Below are positions 33,885-44,780 of a DNA stretch of 64,000 bases, piece after piece. This DNA is from Macrothele yani (taxonomy: Eukaryota; Arthropoda; Arachnida; Araneae; Macrothelidae), in assembly GCA_039090855.1 (NCBI GenBank), contig CM076991.1, positions 73,783,349-73,847,348 of the forward strand. Reading direction: 5' to 3'. A program made the translations under genes and the position numbers. The notes beneath the pieces are model-generated. The model had not been told where the DNA came from and did not search any database. It saw only the letters and a list, made by a program, of their open reading frames with translations. Positions within the stretch are counted from its first letter, which is position 1. Each line of letters starts with the position of its first letter.

Positions 33885-34815
33885 TCAGTATCGTGTAAAA
33901 CCACTTCAAGCAAAAATAACAGCCTTTACACGGCGTGCTATTAAATGGAAGAGGTTTTTGTTATCGTCCTGGGGAATAGCCTGCCAGGCTGCTTCTATGC
34001 GAGACCAGAGGTCATTTACGGTGACTAGCGGAAAGGCTTGACCGGCCAGTAACTTAGCTATCATGTCCCAAGCATGCCCAATCGAATACGTATCTAGCGA
34101 ACTTGCAGGTCAGGGAAGAAGCGGTATGTGGAGTGCATAGAACAGGTCTTGAACAGTCTGGGCCACATGTGGCCGAGCATTGTCTTGCTGGAATATAAAG
34201 CCAGGATAACTATGAAGGAAGGGTATCACCTCTGCTTCTAAAACATTCCTGATGTATTGCTTGCTGGCTGTTGACGGTTCTCTCAATTCGAATCGGGCGA
34301 AATCACGAGCTGAACCCAATGGTGCTCCAACCTATGAGGCTTGGCGTTGGGCTGGCATGACGCTGTATGATGCGGTTCATCACGATGACTTCAAACACGC
34401 ATGTGATCATCATGGTACATCAAGTTGAATCGTGATTCGTCAGAAAGCACAACCTGTTGCCAATCAGCGCACCAACATTTATGCCCGATACCTCATCGGA
34501 GCCTGAGGTGTCTGCAGTTGAAGGTCAAAGGAATAAGCAGCAATGGGCTGTCAGCGAACAATCCTCTGTTAAGCAGACGATGTCGAACTGTGCTGAGAAC
34601 AAAGACTGACCTGTGACAGTGCTCCAATGCTGCGATAACACCATGGATGTAGCTGTGCGATCGATCTCTGCGATGCGGTAAAGGTATCTGCCATCCCGTG
34701 CAGTCGAGCAATTTTCTTGTTCATTTTCCAGATTTCTGTGCGTTCGAGCCTCATCTGTCCGCCGACGCCGCGTTCGCATCACTGTACTGGCGTTTTGTAC
34801 CGTACGAATGGTAAT
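33885..34815 (-). pseudogene. Tc1-like transposase, degraded, N-terminus cut by hAT
   Basis: Read downward from 34,815: TIRTVQNASTVMRTRRRRTD, ARDGRYLYRIAEIDRTAT, STVTGQSL and RHRLLNRGL (second half of the DNA-binding region), then VVLSDESRFNLMYHDDHMR (first D), ELREPSTASKQYIRNVLEAE, FIFQQDNARPHVAQTV (second D), and SLDTYSIGHAWDMIAKLLAG where the third acidic residue, E of PIEH, is G. The end reads SGFTRY and stop at 33,885. Frames shift at least twice. The likely start lies at or beyond the hAT insertion. Confidence 0.85.
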
Positions 34816-34823
34816 ACCTATAG

Positions 34824-36077
34824 TAGAGGTCTGCACGGGTCTTAATTTGGAAAGCCCGGCCAGGCCCAAGCCCGCACGTCCAAGGCCCAGCCTGTACCCG
34901 GGCCGTTTCAATTTTTTTAATTAAGGCCCGGCCCGTTTCGAATATTTTAATTTAGGCCCGGCCCATAAAATTTCAACAATTGCTAAAACACGAATTGGAC
35001 ACCTGGTGCACTCGGTCATTCGACCCCTGAAGAGTTTTCTAAATTGCTGCAGGTATTCTATTGCAATAAACGTTAATTCGGAATATTTCTGTGACTCTGT
35101 AAAAGTCATGTGGCGTCTGAGGAGGAAAGGGGCTTGTATACTAAAAATTAATGCATATAAACGACAATTTGCATGCCTTTCAAATTTTCTGGGTTTTCAA
35201 ATTATCATTGCCGGACCCGGAAGATCCTTGGGGATAAGGGGGGGGGGAGTGTTAATTCGAAAAGTACGAAATAACCAGAATTTATGAGTCCGATCGTTCT
35301 ACTTTACATTGTCTACAAGCACATATTCTCCGGAAGCGATTTCTTCGCGAACATCTTTCGATTTCTTAAATTCCAAACGTACCTATCGATAAGTGTGGAC
35401 GAGTATTTATCAGCAACACTGAACTAAGCATATGCTAGGGAAAACAGCGGCAGATTGCACAGCTAACCAGTGTCACAGAAGTTTTGAAAATGGCTGGGCT
35501 GGGATACCTAAGGGTTCATTTGGAATCTGCTGCCTCCCTGAGAATACAAATGTGGAAAATACGGCACAGATTTATACACAGAAGTAAGTTTTTCTCAGCC
35601 CATTTCTATCGTGCCATTTAAGACAACTTAAAAGCTTTTCAGACATCTAAAGAACGAAGTGCCGCCGACCAGAACAATAAAAAAGATCGTCTGCGAGCGG
35701 GTGGCTCGGTTTATAAATGCTGCAGTTAATAGCCTGCCCTGAAGCATGAGAGGAGGGTGGAAGTTACTAAGAGAGAGAACGGACCACATTCACATTGAAA
35801 AACAAAGGGAGCTGACCCACTCCAATTGTTTTGTAGGAGGGGAGGATGTCGTAAAACTTCTATTTTTCCCAACAGCGGAGATTATTCAATCTTATCCTGC
35901 TGCTGTATGCTGTGAGATTTTCAAACGAGAAAGGCACCGTGCAGCGATTGCTTTGCTCATAAAAAAACCCCTGCTCGGCCCTTGTCTGTTTTACATTAAA
36001 TATTGAAGGCCTGGCCCGTTTTCCCAACTTAGAAATGAGCAAAGGCCCTACACTTCCCGGGCCCGTTCATACCTCTA
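34824..36077. mobile_element. hAT-type element nested in Tc1, non-autonomous
   Basis: Terminal repeats TAGAGGTCTGCACGGGTC (left) and the complement of TAGAGGTATGAACGGGCC (right). Flanking duplication ACCTATAG (34,816-34,823) and ACCTATAC (36,078-36,085), 7 of 8. Subterminal stretches are full of GGCCCGG and GCCCGG motifs on both sides, similar in style to the hAT at 30,638. The interior has short frames only (up to about 93 codons) and no transposase motif. Confidence 0.85.
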
Positions 36078-36130
36078 ACCTATACAACTACCATACTTAA
36101 ACCTCAGCAATTTTTCATTTATTTAAGTGT

Positions 36131-38340
36131 ACCCCAGACTCAGGCTCTTGCTCGTGGATATAAATATAACCATCAACATAGTAGGATTGATCTTGTTAAC
36201 ACAATTACAGAAGTGGAAAGTATTATCAGGCATCTCCCAGAACCAGCACGTGAAGCCCGACAAAAGTATGGCTACATTTATCACTAAGACATATCGTAAT
36301 CTTAATTCGGATTCAAACAATCAAGAAGTTTGAGAACTTAGGTCGATCCGTAACGATGCCGGCATAGCTATTGCTTCTGCCGATAAGGCAAATCAGATGG
36401 TCATTCTTAAAGTGCAGATTATCATAAAAAGAGTCTTGACGAAATAGCTCAAATTCCATATGCAATACTGCAACACGACCCCACGGAAGCTACTATTAGA
36501 GCACTGAACAAATTGAAGAAAAATTTTTGCCTACCAGATAATATAACGTCAAATATGGCACCTCCAAGCGGAGCACGCCCTTCCTGCTTATTTGGTAAAA
36601 TTTAAACCCACAAACAGAATATGCCCGCTCGACCTCTTGTATCCAGCGCTCTTAGCCCTACAAGGCCTCTGGAAAAATCACTATCGCAGTTTCTAGAACC
36701 ACTTACGCATGGCTCCCTTTATTCGATTCAAAACTCACTTGAGGCTGTACAACGTTAGAGCACTGAAATGTAATATGCCCTTCATACTTGCATCGCTTGA
36801 CGCAAAATCTCTTTATCCTAACGTACCTATCGATGAAGTTCATGACATTATATGGCGAAAGCTTGTCACACTAGGGCAGCTTACACCAGTCGAAATTCAG
36901 GGTATTTCTGATGCTCTTAAATTTGTGTCCAACAGGACGTATTTTCGGTACAAGGGCATTATTTAGCAAGAAAGTGGCGGAGAAGCCATGGGTTCTCCCC
37001 TCTCCGCTATCTTAGCGGAGATAGCAATGCAGACATTGGAGAACACAATTTTATCTACTTGTACACATCAGCCAATTCTATACATGAGGTGTATTGACGA
37101 TATACTGTTATGTTGGCCTCATTCTATGGAGCTTTTAGAAGATTTCAGGCAAAAAAATACCCTCATACAATCAAATTTACTATTGAATTAGAGCAAGTAG
37201 GTAAGATTCCTTATCTGGATCTGCATATCAAGCATGAAAACAGCACTCATAATATACAATATTGTGTATATTGTAAACCATCTAGCTCTGCTGTAGTCAT
37301 TCCGTACAATTCGAATCAACCTTTTAAATACAAGACTGCAGCTTTTAGATCGTTGATCCACCGAGCGTTTACACACTCGTCAAATGCAAGTTATCGAAAT
37401 GCACAGATCAGAAATATAATGCAGATTGGAATACAGCATGGATATTCCCCAAAATTTATACAGGGTATAATATCAAGATACAAAAGGTACGGATCCACTA
37501 CACTTGAAAGGGATGTTAATAACGTCAAATACGTTGGCTGAATAGATATCAGCCTTTGATTACAAACACTTTTAGTAATATTTGCAAAAACAATTTTTTG
37601 GGGGGCTAAAAACGAGTAATTTATTTCAAAACATTCGTAAAGATCGCGATATTACCCTTGAAACCGAAAAGTGTGGGATCTACTGTATACCCATAACCAT
37701 ATCAAGTTTACAACCTGATGGTAATGGCGCTTATTACATAGGCTAAACACTTAGAAGCCCTGGAATCCGTGTGGCAGAGTACTAATATGCAGCAAGGACT
37801 AGCACATCTAACACCTCACTTGCCCGCCTCATTCAGAATACTTCATATGTTCCCTTATGGCCTGAGGCATATATTTTGATGTGTACTCGAACAAAGGCAT
37901 CTACGCTGCTAGCAGAGAGTTTACTTATTCATCGACATCTGCGACAAAGTTGTAACGAAGACATTCCGGCTTATGTATCCCAAGTATGGATACACATACT
38001 GACTAATCTGCACAATTGTGTTACTCAAGTTTTGAGGCCTCCAATATACTCAATAAGACAGTCATAGTGTGAAGACACTAATGGTCAAGAAAGAAAGGTG
38101 CGCATGATAGGTGATAATAACGTTTCTTACTGTTTGTGTTCACCATCAGCTTTGACCAATGAACATCCAGGAGCATATGACGTCATTTCTCACTGACTAT
38201 AAAACATACACTGTAATCAAAGATCGCTCAGTCTCACACCTGATAATGTAAGGGGTGCCCTTACGAAAGATCTCGTGTCTATATTTCAATTTTTTAAATT
38301 GTCATCTTCACCTTTGTGATTTTATGGTGCTTAAGACAGC
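36131..38340 (+). pseudogene. Penelope-like retroelement, reverse transcriptase and GIY-YIG nuclease
   Basis: Plus-strand remnant. Upstream pieces include LRSIRNDAGIAIASADKANQ (typical PLE start of the RT). RT motifs: ILASLDAKSLYPNVPIDE (motif A) near 36,790-36,840, GEAMGSPLSAILAEIAM (motif B) near 36,982, YMRCIDDILLCW (motif C, usually YVDD) near 37,082. After a frameshift near 37,145, FTIELEQVGKIPYLDLHI and FRSLIHRAFTHSSNASYRNA follow. A GIY motif (37,675-37,683) and YYIG (37,732-37,743) mark the C-terminal endonuclease, followed by KASTLLAESLLIHRHLRQSC and IPAYVSQVWIH. Multiple stops make it inactive. A TATA-like ACTATAAAAC (38,199) and a ribozyme-like hairpin end the element. Subgroup perhaps Neptune-like; uncertain. 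Confidence 0.9.
38236..38278 (+). ncRNA. Hammerhead-ribozyme-like motif at the PLE 3' tail
   Basis: Read as RNA: ACAC (38,236-38,239, stem I), CUGAUAA (core, consensus CUGANGA), stem II GUAAGGG / CCCUUAC around a GUG loop (38,248-38,264), GAAA (38,265-38,268), a two-pair stem III (A68-U73, G69-C72 of 38,2xx with loop AU), then the cleavable triplet CUC and GUGU (38,275-38,278) pairing back with ACAC. This fits the minimal type-I hammerheads known from PLEs. One core base deviates: the position equal to G8 is A, so this copy is probably inactive. The identification is inference. Confidence 0.55.
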
Positions 38341-38897
38341 CTGTGGATTACATTTTTATGTATTCTGCATCTCTGTTGGAGAATCGCTTTGTGATCTGTG
38401 TCTATACGTGGATAAGGGTCTGGGGAGGATGGACCATCAAAACTGTTACTAGAGCCTCCTTCAAGATCATAAAAGGATAGTAGGACTTATCAATCTTCCT
38501 TAGGCACCAAGCTGAATTATTTATAACAGCGTGCTTTGTCCGGCGGCAAATTTTTCACCGAAGTGGAGAGAATTTTGCTTTGTCATTTTAAAGCAAATGC
38601 CCAACGCATATATACATAAAAGGAAACGCCATTTCTTTAAGACGATAACATTTTACAATGATAACATTCAGTTCAAATGAAGTTAACTATTGTTTATCAT
38701 AAGTACCAAAATAATAATTCGTTCTTTCCAAACAATCCAGATAAAAAGGGTACGAAAAAGTGGGCCATTTCTCTTTATTGGTCCACCGAGAAATGTCCCG
38801 GTGGACCAATCCGCCCCTAATATTTGTCATCTTGCATGCCATCCTCTTCGAAAAACATGTTCCGTGACCGAGAAACTTCAGCGATCACCCTAAAATA
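38341..38897. other. No recognisable gene; 12-bp hairpin
   Basis: A perfect inverted repeat ATTGGTCCACCG (38,777-38,788) / CGGTGGACCAAT (38,799-38,810) with a 10-nt loop lies next to CCGCCCCTAA, which resembles an hAT-type end. Nothing else is recognisable. Confidence 0.45.
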
Positions 38898-40445
38898 CAC
38901 TAGCGTGCAAAAATTAAGGACGAGACGGTTTTTCGAATGTAGCGTCGTGCAGAAGTGCTCCACATCGACTCAGATCATACCATAAGATCCCCAAGATGTA
39001 AGAATGGGACAAGGGAGCCAACCCGTCCAAACAAGAAATCCAAAGGATACAAAGGCACTTTATTGAAAAAGTAGCTTCGAGCACAACTGGACAGAAGACA
39101 GAAACGTCCATGTGACAGGCGGCTGCCAAGAAAAATCCAGTCTTTAGTAGGGGATATGATCACCCCTGACTGCGTTGCAGGACTTACAACGTCTGTCCAA
39201 GCTGAGGACGAGGTTATCAAGGAGCTGTTGAGGCATCGCGGCCCATTTCTCTTGTAGAGTCAATCGCAGCTGCGGAATCGTTGCTGGCGGATGGTGACGT
39301 GCTGCCAAGCGTCTCCCGAGAAAGTCCCGCACGTGTTCGATTGGATTTACGTCCGGGGACCTTGCGGGCCAATCCATGCGTTGAATATCTTCACTCTCCA
39401 ACAGCTATGCGACAGCCACTGTAAGATGAGGTGTAGCGTTGTCGTCCATGAAGAGGAACTCGGGGCCCACAGCCTCTCTAAACAGACGCACGTGACGTAG
39501 AACCTCGGTACAATAGCGGACACCAGTGACTGAACCTCCTTGGAAGATGTGGAGGTCAGTACGGCTACCAAGCATGATATCGCCCCAAACGAGAACTCCG
39601 CCACTTCCAAACCGGTCCCTTTCGATGATGTTGGAGGTGTGATTGCGTGTTCCCTGCTCTCTCCAGATGTGTATACGACCAGAATCGCTCGTCAGACTGA
39701 ATCGGCTCTCATCCGTAAAGAGAACTCGACCCCATTGCTGATGTGTCCAGTTCTTGTGTTCCTGGAACCACAGAAACCGCAGACTCCGATGAGCAGGCGT
39801 TAATGGCACACACCGTACTGGTCGTTGTGCAAATACACCACCTTTGTGCAGCCCTTCTGGCCACGGTAAAACGCGATAACGGACGTCCAGTTGTCTGTTG
39901 CATGTGCCTTGCGATTTTTCTCGCTGTCTGTCGTCTGTATCTTTTCGCCTGTAGGACAAATACCGGTCGTCCGCCGCCGTGGTTGCTCGTGGACGACCAC
40001 TGTTAAACTCTCGGACAGCTGTTACTGTCGTTTGAAATGCTCTCCAAGCTCGTGAAACAATGCTGTGAGCGATCCCGAACTCCTCGGCCACACTAGTCAC
40101 ACTTCGCCCTTCTTCCAACTTCCCAATGACGCGACCTCGAGTAAAAGTCATCCAGATGTTGTCTACTGGATTGCCTGTTGACCATATCACACGGTGGTAG
40201 CAACTCGACGTCGTTCAAACCGATGTACACCGTGCAATAGCTTTCACCGAATTGCTGAGCGTAAACCGCCCGTGTGCTTTACACCCTTCCGACACTCCCC
40301 CCCCCACGACATGCTGTATATATGCGCATGCCCTACCGTACCGGAAACTAATCTATCTGCCGAGTGGTCTTTCAGTCCGTTCTGCCTGCTCGTTCCGCTG
40401 TTATGCTAATTTCTCCTCTTCGTCTTTAATTTTTACGCACCAGTG
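38898..40445 (-). mobile_element. Tc1-like transposon with matching TIRs
   Basis: Left end CACTAGCGTGCAAAAATTAA after TA (38,896-38,897), right end complement CACTGGTGCGTAAAAATTAA before TA (40,446-40,447); the similarity covers about 30 bp. Length 1,548 bp. It contains one transposase frame on the minus strand. Confidence 0.9.
39144..40151 (-). pseudogene. Tc1-like transposase, nearly intact
   Basis: Start taken at 40,151 (MTFTRGRVIGKLEEGRS), although the open frame extends slightly upstream. SVTSVAEEFGIAHSIVSRAW is the helix-turn-helix; RAFQTTVTAVREFNSGRPRA follows. Between about 39,960 and 39,850 the frame shifts out and back (TGRPLSRFTVARR is in another frame). Then FAQRPVRCVPLTPAHRSLRF, VLFTDESRFSLTSDSGR (first D), GGVLVWGDIMLGSRTDL, FLFMDDNATPHLTVAVA (second D), a single in-frame TAG at 39,402-39,404, and WPARSPDVNPIEHVRDFLGR (third acidic E). 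It ends in GDHIPY. All three catalytic residues are kept; about 340 codons. Dead by two frameshifts and one stop. Confidence 0.9.
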
Positions 40446-42085
40446 TATTATGGAGACGTCTGTCCCCATTTTATGAAGTAACATATGCTTGACCAAGAAA
40501 GTACACTACTCCGAGAAGAATAACCAAGGCATGAATTCGCTTTCAGCTAGGAATACTATCACGATATGTGAGGGGGAGTCAGCTCCATACAACTGGAGCA
40601 AGATAAGAGATCGATGGGGCAGCAAAGAGGGAAAGAGGATACGTAAGTCTGTCCTGATGTATGGACGACGAAGGTTTAAGAAGGAAAGACGAAAGATAAT
40701 TGCAATCGCTTGGCTGCAGTGTACTGTTAGGATGCATCTTCACAGTGTGTATGCAGTGTTCCTAATATGTGCTCTGCGTGCGTGCCATTGTTATCAACGA
40801 TATGCTTTAAACTGTGTGAATAATCTAGCAGAAAATGTAAGAACTGTCTTTTGTCTGTCATTCCGGAATTGTGATGCAGTGCGGAAACTCAGTGAGAGCG
40901 AGTGCCTGAGACGTAAATAACCTAGTATTATGACACTAAACGTTATTAGAAGTGAGAACTTCTGCATACGTTGAGGATCAGTTCTCTTCCAAATATTGAT
41001 TACATTCTGGAAGAGAAATTAGCGCCATGCAATCAGACAGTTTCGTATTCACGTTTAGTGTTATTTGTTTCTTATATTCACATTTAATGTCATAGTAAAG
41101 CATTTGCGCTCGTTAAAAATGTGCATCCAATTTACATAGCTTATCCCAAAAACAACTGAGAACGTTTAATAAAAATGTGCAGTGGGTGCCATTAATTTTA
41201 TGTGTACGCATGCAAAAATTACTTTTCTTATTCACCCAATTTAATAACAAAAGGTATTAGTTCCCTCAAGTACTTATCCAAACCAAGTTCGTGAACAATT
41301 TGTATTAAAATTAGAGTAAAACACACCTAATTCACTTTTTAATCCAAGGGGGAAGAGCAAAAACACACTTAATTCATTTTTTTACCTAACGAAATCAAAG
41401 CTAGTGTGGCATGTTTCTTAAAGTGAATTCAGGCTCTTTTTCGGGAAACTCGATGCTTTTTGTATCACAATTTTTTGAGCCCTTAAGCTTTCCATAATAG
41501 GATAGTTATGGGGGAAGATAATGATTTGGCAACTACCAGGCGGAAAGACTTCACACATTGGGGTCTATTTTCCGAAAGAGTAATCTGGTTGAAGTGAGAA
41601 AGCTTGGAACCTTTGTTTTTTGTTTTACTCCAATAAATTCTGATTGCTATTTCACTGTTTTAAATCTGAATTTTGACAATTTTTGAGTTTAACACTTCTA
41701 TTTCTTTAGGAAAGGGTAAACAACTTCATTACAAATTAATAAACACGGCCAACGAAATAGCGTTGGAGATTCGAAACATTACAAACCTTGTCTGTTTCAG
41801 TTTCGGCTAAAATGCACAGAAGCATGTGAATTTGGTTTTAGATAAAACTTTTCTGAAACCAGGCGCTTAGTTTAAATTTCCCTGTAAGAAATTGCAGAAC
41901 AAATAATTCTTTTCTTTTTTTCAGAGAAAATTTTTACACGTAACTAAGGTATGCGATGAATGCGTTGCATACAACGACCGCACGCCACTGAAAATGTGCA
42001 ACACTGCGCTCAACGTTGGCACTAGTCTCGAAAAAAACGGTAATCGTTGTAGTAACCATAGCAACCTGCCACACCTGTTAATCAC
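40446..42085. other. No recognisable gene
   Basis: A 143-codon plus-strand frame at 40,489-40,920 has no motif known to me, though its start has a basic stretch (GRRRFKKERRK). The rest is AT-rich with no repeat that I could see. Confidence 0.35.
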
Positions 42086-42088
42086 GCA

Positions 42089-42134
42089 TTATTAAACTGC
42101 GCACTACCGTCGTCAGTAGTGCGCAGTTTAATAA
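42089..42134. repeat. Perfect 19-bp inverted repeat with 8-nt loop
   Basis: Left arm TTATTAAACTGCGCACTAC (42,089-42,107), loop CGTCGTCA, right arm exact complement (42,116-42,134). It lies about 55 bp upstream of the start of a mariner transposase remnant; it could be a folded terminal repeat of that element or an independent palindrome. Confidence 0.95.
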
Positions 42135-42188
42135 GCGTTGTTTCGTGAACCCCTAGCAAGTGTTTTCTTGCTTTGATTTTTCGAAAAA

Positions 42189-42440
42189 ATGGATGTTAAA
42201 GACTTAAAGGTGGAACAAAGACGCGTCTTTAAATTTTGTTGTTGACTTAAGAAGTCTGTCGGAGAGACTTTCCGTCTTATGCAAGAGGCTTATAAACATG
42301 AATGTCTACGAAAATCAACAATTTACAAATGGCATAAATGGATGGTCGTGAGTCGGAGGCTTTAATTACGCATGGAAGACCTTCAACGAGTGTTACAGAG
42401 ATAAACATCCATACAATAGGGGCTATTATATAGACAGACA
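42189..42440 (+). pseudogene. mariner-type transposase, N-terminal fragment
   Basis: From ATG at 42,189: MDVKDLKVEQRRVFKFCC, one stop, LKKSVGETFRLMQEAYKHEC, LRKSTIYKWHKW, and after a frameshift HGRPSTSVTEINIHTI. This is the mariner N-terminal DNA-binding region and the GRPS linker. The catalytic domain is absent: within 100 bp the sequence changes character. Confidence 0.75.
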
Positions 42441-44019
42441 CCTATAAATTAGACATGGTTCACATCCCAAGTAGCACATGACGTTTAAAAGACGTCGCAT
42501 TTCGGTTGCAAAAGTTGATATTTGGTCTTAACGTACAAAGACTACGTTTGATAAACGTTTGTTAAATGTTACATCCGTTACCATTGCGATTTTGTCACAT
42601 TCATTACGTTTGCGAAACGTTGCATTTTCGTCATGTTAGCAAGGTCACAGCTAATCTTTGGCGTGACATTACATTCAGGCAAAAAAGAACAAAATTATAC
42701 TGTTGATAAAACAGTAAGCTTGTGTATAATTGATAAAGATTATTGAATTCCTCCTTTTTTTCTTATACGACTAGAAGATTTCATTCCATTGGTTTTAAAG
42801 CAGCTTCTGGTCTGCGGCCGCGTCGTTCTCTAACCTGCTGTTACGTCACTTGTACTAAGGACGGTGAGTTATGGCAAGGCTGAACTCGATCGTCCAGAGC
42901 TGCATGCCTAATTTTATCGTTCTTAAAAGGTAAGTTGTTTTCCTGTTTCAATTCATAGGCTTCGATTTCGAACACAATTCATGTATTCGTTTCGTAACTC
43001 GTGGAGATTCCCGTAACACGTGAAGACATTCATGTATTCGTTTCGTAACACGTGGAGGTAGGCTTAACACGTGAACACATTCATGTATTTTCTTAACAGG
43101 TATATATATCATCGACTGCATTTTAAACTAGGAGTAGTAAAGAATTTGTTAGATTTTCGGATCTAAACACAGCTGCTTCGTTTTCAATTTTGTATTTTCG
43201 TGAAAGAGTACCAAAAATATATTTCAAGAAAACGAAATTTCTGACCTTTTCATTTTTATGAGCTACTGAATATTTGGTTAGATTTTTAAATAACAAATGC
43301 AGCTAGTTGTAAAAGAAATTCTAATTCTTCAAATGTTTAGAGAGCGGTATTGAATTTATACTTAATTACTCAAATGTGCTTCCATGAGCCTCTATGTAGC
43401 AAACATTGTTACAAACGCAGCTTATTGGTATGTTAGTTATAAAGGATACTCTATATTACTGTTATCATATATTAGATCAGCATTTCTTAGGGCTCATTCA
43501 GACAGTTTTTTTTGCAAGAAATATATTGGGTGTAGAGTAACAAACGGAATAAGCTGTTGGAGAGATACTTATTAAATCCAGAAAGCTTCAAGGTTGAAAA
43601 AAATTCAAAACCCACCCTGTACAGAGTCCTGTGACCAAGAAGTAAATTGTCAGTCACAATTCAAAGTCTACGTAAGGCACGCAAAAATTTAACTTTTTTT
43701 TTTTTTTTTTAAATGCACATTTTATACCAGATGTGAATTAAGCTTACTGAAATCATAATGTATCTGTATCCAAATGGAATATATACAAATATCCAATGCA
43801 ACATTTTGTTAGACTGTGGGAGTATCCAAATGTGCCCATCTCCCCCTTCCACATATCAGAGTTGTGCCTATCAAATAATGAAGCAGAGGAATGCTATTGA
43901 ACTTGTCACAGGCAAGGTGGCCAGTTGCTTTGCTTTTCCAGTTACAGTTTACTAAATTTTTGTTCAAATTTCAGGAATGCAGAGGTGGGAGAAGTTGGAA
44001 GCAGAGTTGTATAAAAATA
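42441..44019. other. No recognisable gene; two short repeats
   Basis: At 42,475-42,650 the phrase ACGTTT/AAACGT recurs many times (GACGTTTAAAAGACGTCGC, ACGTTTGATAAACGTTTG), resembling short non-autonomous elements. A 51-bp direct repeat is at 42,977-43,095. A T run is at 43,687-43,709. No coding signal found. Confidence 0.4.
42977..43095. repeat. 51-bp direct repeat, ~2.3 copies
   Basis: Units begin ATTCATGTATTCGTTTCGTA and contain AACACGTG. Copy 1 42,977-43,027, copy 2 43,028-43,078, partial copy to 43,095. Two units differ at several positions. CACGTG is an E-box-like palindrome, but no regulatory role is shown. Confidence 0.85.
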
Positions 44020-44780
44020 AAATGTATCTGTGAACACAACCATTGAAACAAAACTTGCTGCAAACCCACATATCACGATGACAATATAAGATAATTTAAA
44101 GAAACAATAAAAAAATAATTATTAGGACATTACAAATTCCGATGACTGCAAAATACAATTGAATATGTATGTGAAATTGACCTTTATGGCAAAATATTGG
44201 ATTATGAACCTCATAAAAACAAGAGAATTAAAAGAAACATTTTATACCTAGAAAACAGTTCCATTAATGAACCTTTAAAAATTATAAATAGTATTTTCAA
44301 CAGCTTAGTTCAAAAATTACTGTGCCGCCCCCGGTAGCGCAGTGGTCTAAGCGATGGCCTCTGATCGTTCTTCCGAACGGGGTCCGGGTTCGAATCCCGG
44401 TGAGGCATGGATGTTGTGTTTGTCTTACAGCACTGGCTCCCTCCCTCCCTTCCCTGGAACCAGTGACCCTAAATTAGGGACGGGCGACTGCTTATAGCCC
44501 ATTGAGTTGCTCACGGTGGTCGTTAAACCTCCAATAAAAAAAAATGACTGTCGACTTACAAAATACTTAAGGAAAAGATTTTAATTTAATAACTAGTTGC
44601 TGCAAGAGGAACCTGGCAATAAAATTTAAATTCCTTCTGTGTAAAGGAAACTTTTGATACAGTTCCTATGTACTGAGAAACAGGCCTTGATAAAATCTAG
44701 AGGCCACAAACGTCCAAATGTGCCCATATTGGCAAAATCTGCTAATAATTTGAAAACTATCGGCGTGCGCACATACTTTT
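44020..44780 (+). repeat. Inverted-repeat pair A, left arm (SINE inserted)
   Basis: Pairs with 46,590-47,300. Examples: GAACACAACCATTGAAAC with GTTTCAATGGTTGTGT, ATTATGAACCTCATAAAAAC with GTTTTTATGAGGTTCATAGT, CAGGCCTTGATAAAATC with GATTTTATCAAGGCCTG, and GCAAAATCTGCTAATAATTTG with CAAATTATTAGCAAATTTTGC. Without the SINE at 44,324-44,543 the arm is about 540 bp. Divergence by eye is about 15-20 percent. Confidence 0.8.
44324..44543 (+). mobile_element. tRNA-derived SINE, full length
   Basis: Starts GCCGCCCCCGGTAGCGCAGTGG (A-box TAGCGCAGTGG), B-box GGTTCGAATCC, body with CTGGAACCAGTGACCCTAAA and GACTGCTTATAGCCCATTGA, ends in CCAATAAAAAAAAA. Flanking duplication is AATTACTGT before and AATGACTGT after. 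The tRNA-related part is about 85 bp and the body about 130 bp. This is the clearest copy in the window and sits inside one arm of inverted-repeat pair A. Confidence 0.95.

Larger units (their letters stand above)
33755..36129 (-). mobile_element. Tc1-like transposon interrupted by an hAT element
   Basis: Ends at 33,755 (TA, then CACTACTGTTTATGAAAATTGC) and 36,129 (complement reads TA, CACTTAAATAAATGAAAAATTGC) match as inverted, diverged TIRs. The 1,254-bp hAT at 34,824-36,077 plus its 8-bp duplication is inside, between the transposase start and the right TIR. Without it the Tc1 would be about 1.11 kb, slightly short for the family. Confidence 0.75.

Noticed and set aside
40489..40920. 143-codon open frame as a host gene
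   Set aside because: No recognisable domain, no splice or promoter context that I could support, and it lies directly beside a transposon end.
44324..44410. Possible tRNA gene (perfect A- and B-box)
   Set aside because: It is the head of a SINE: the acceptor stem is not closed, and it is followed by the same body and A tail as four other copies, with a target duplication.
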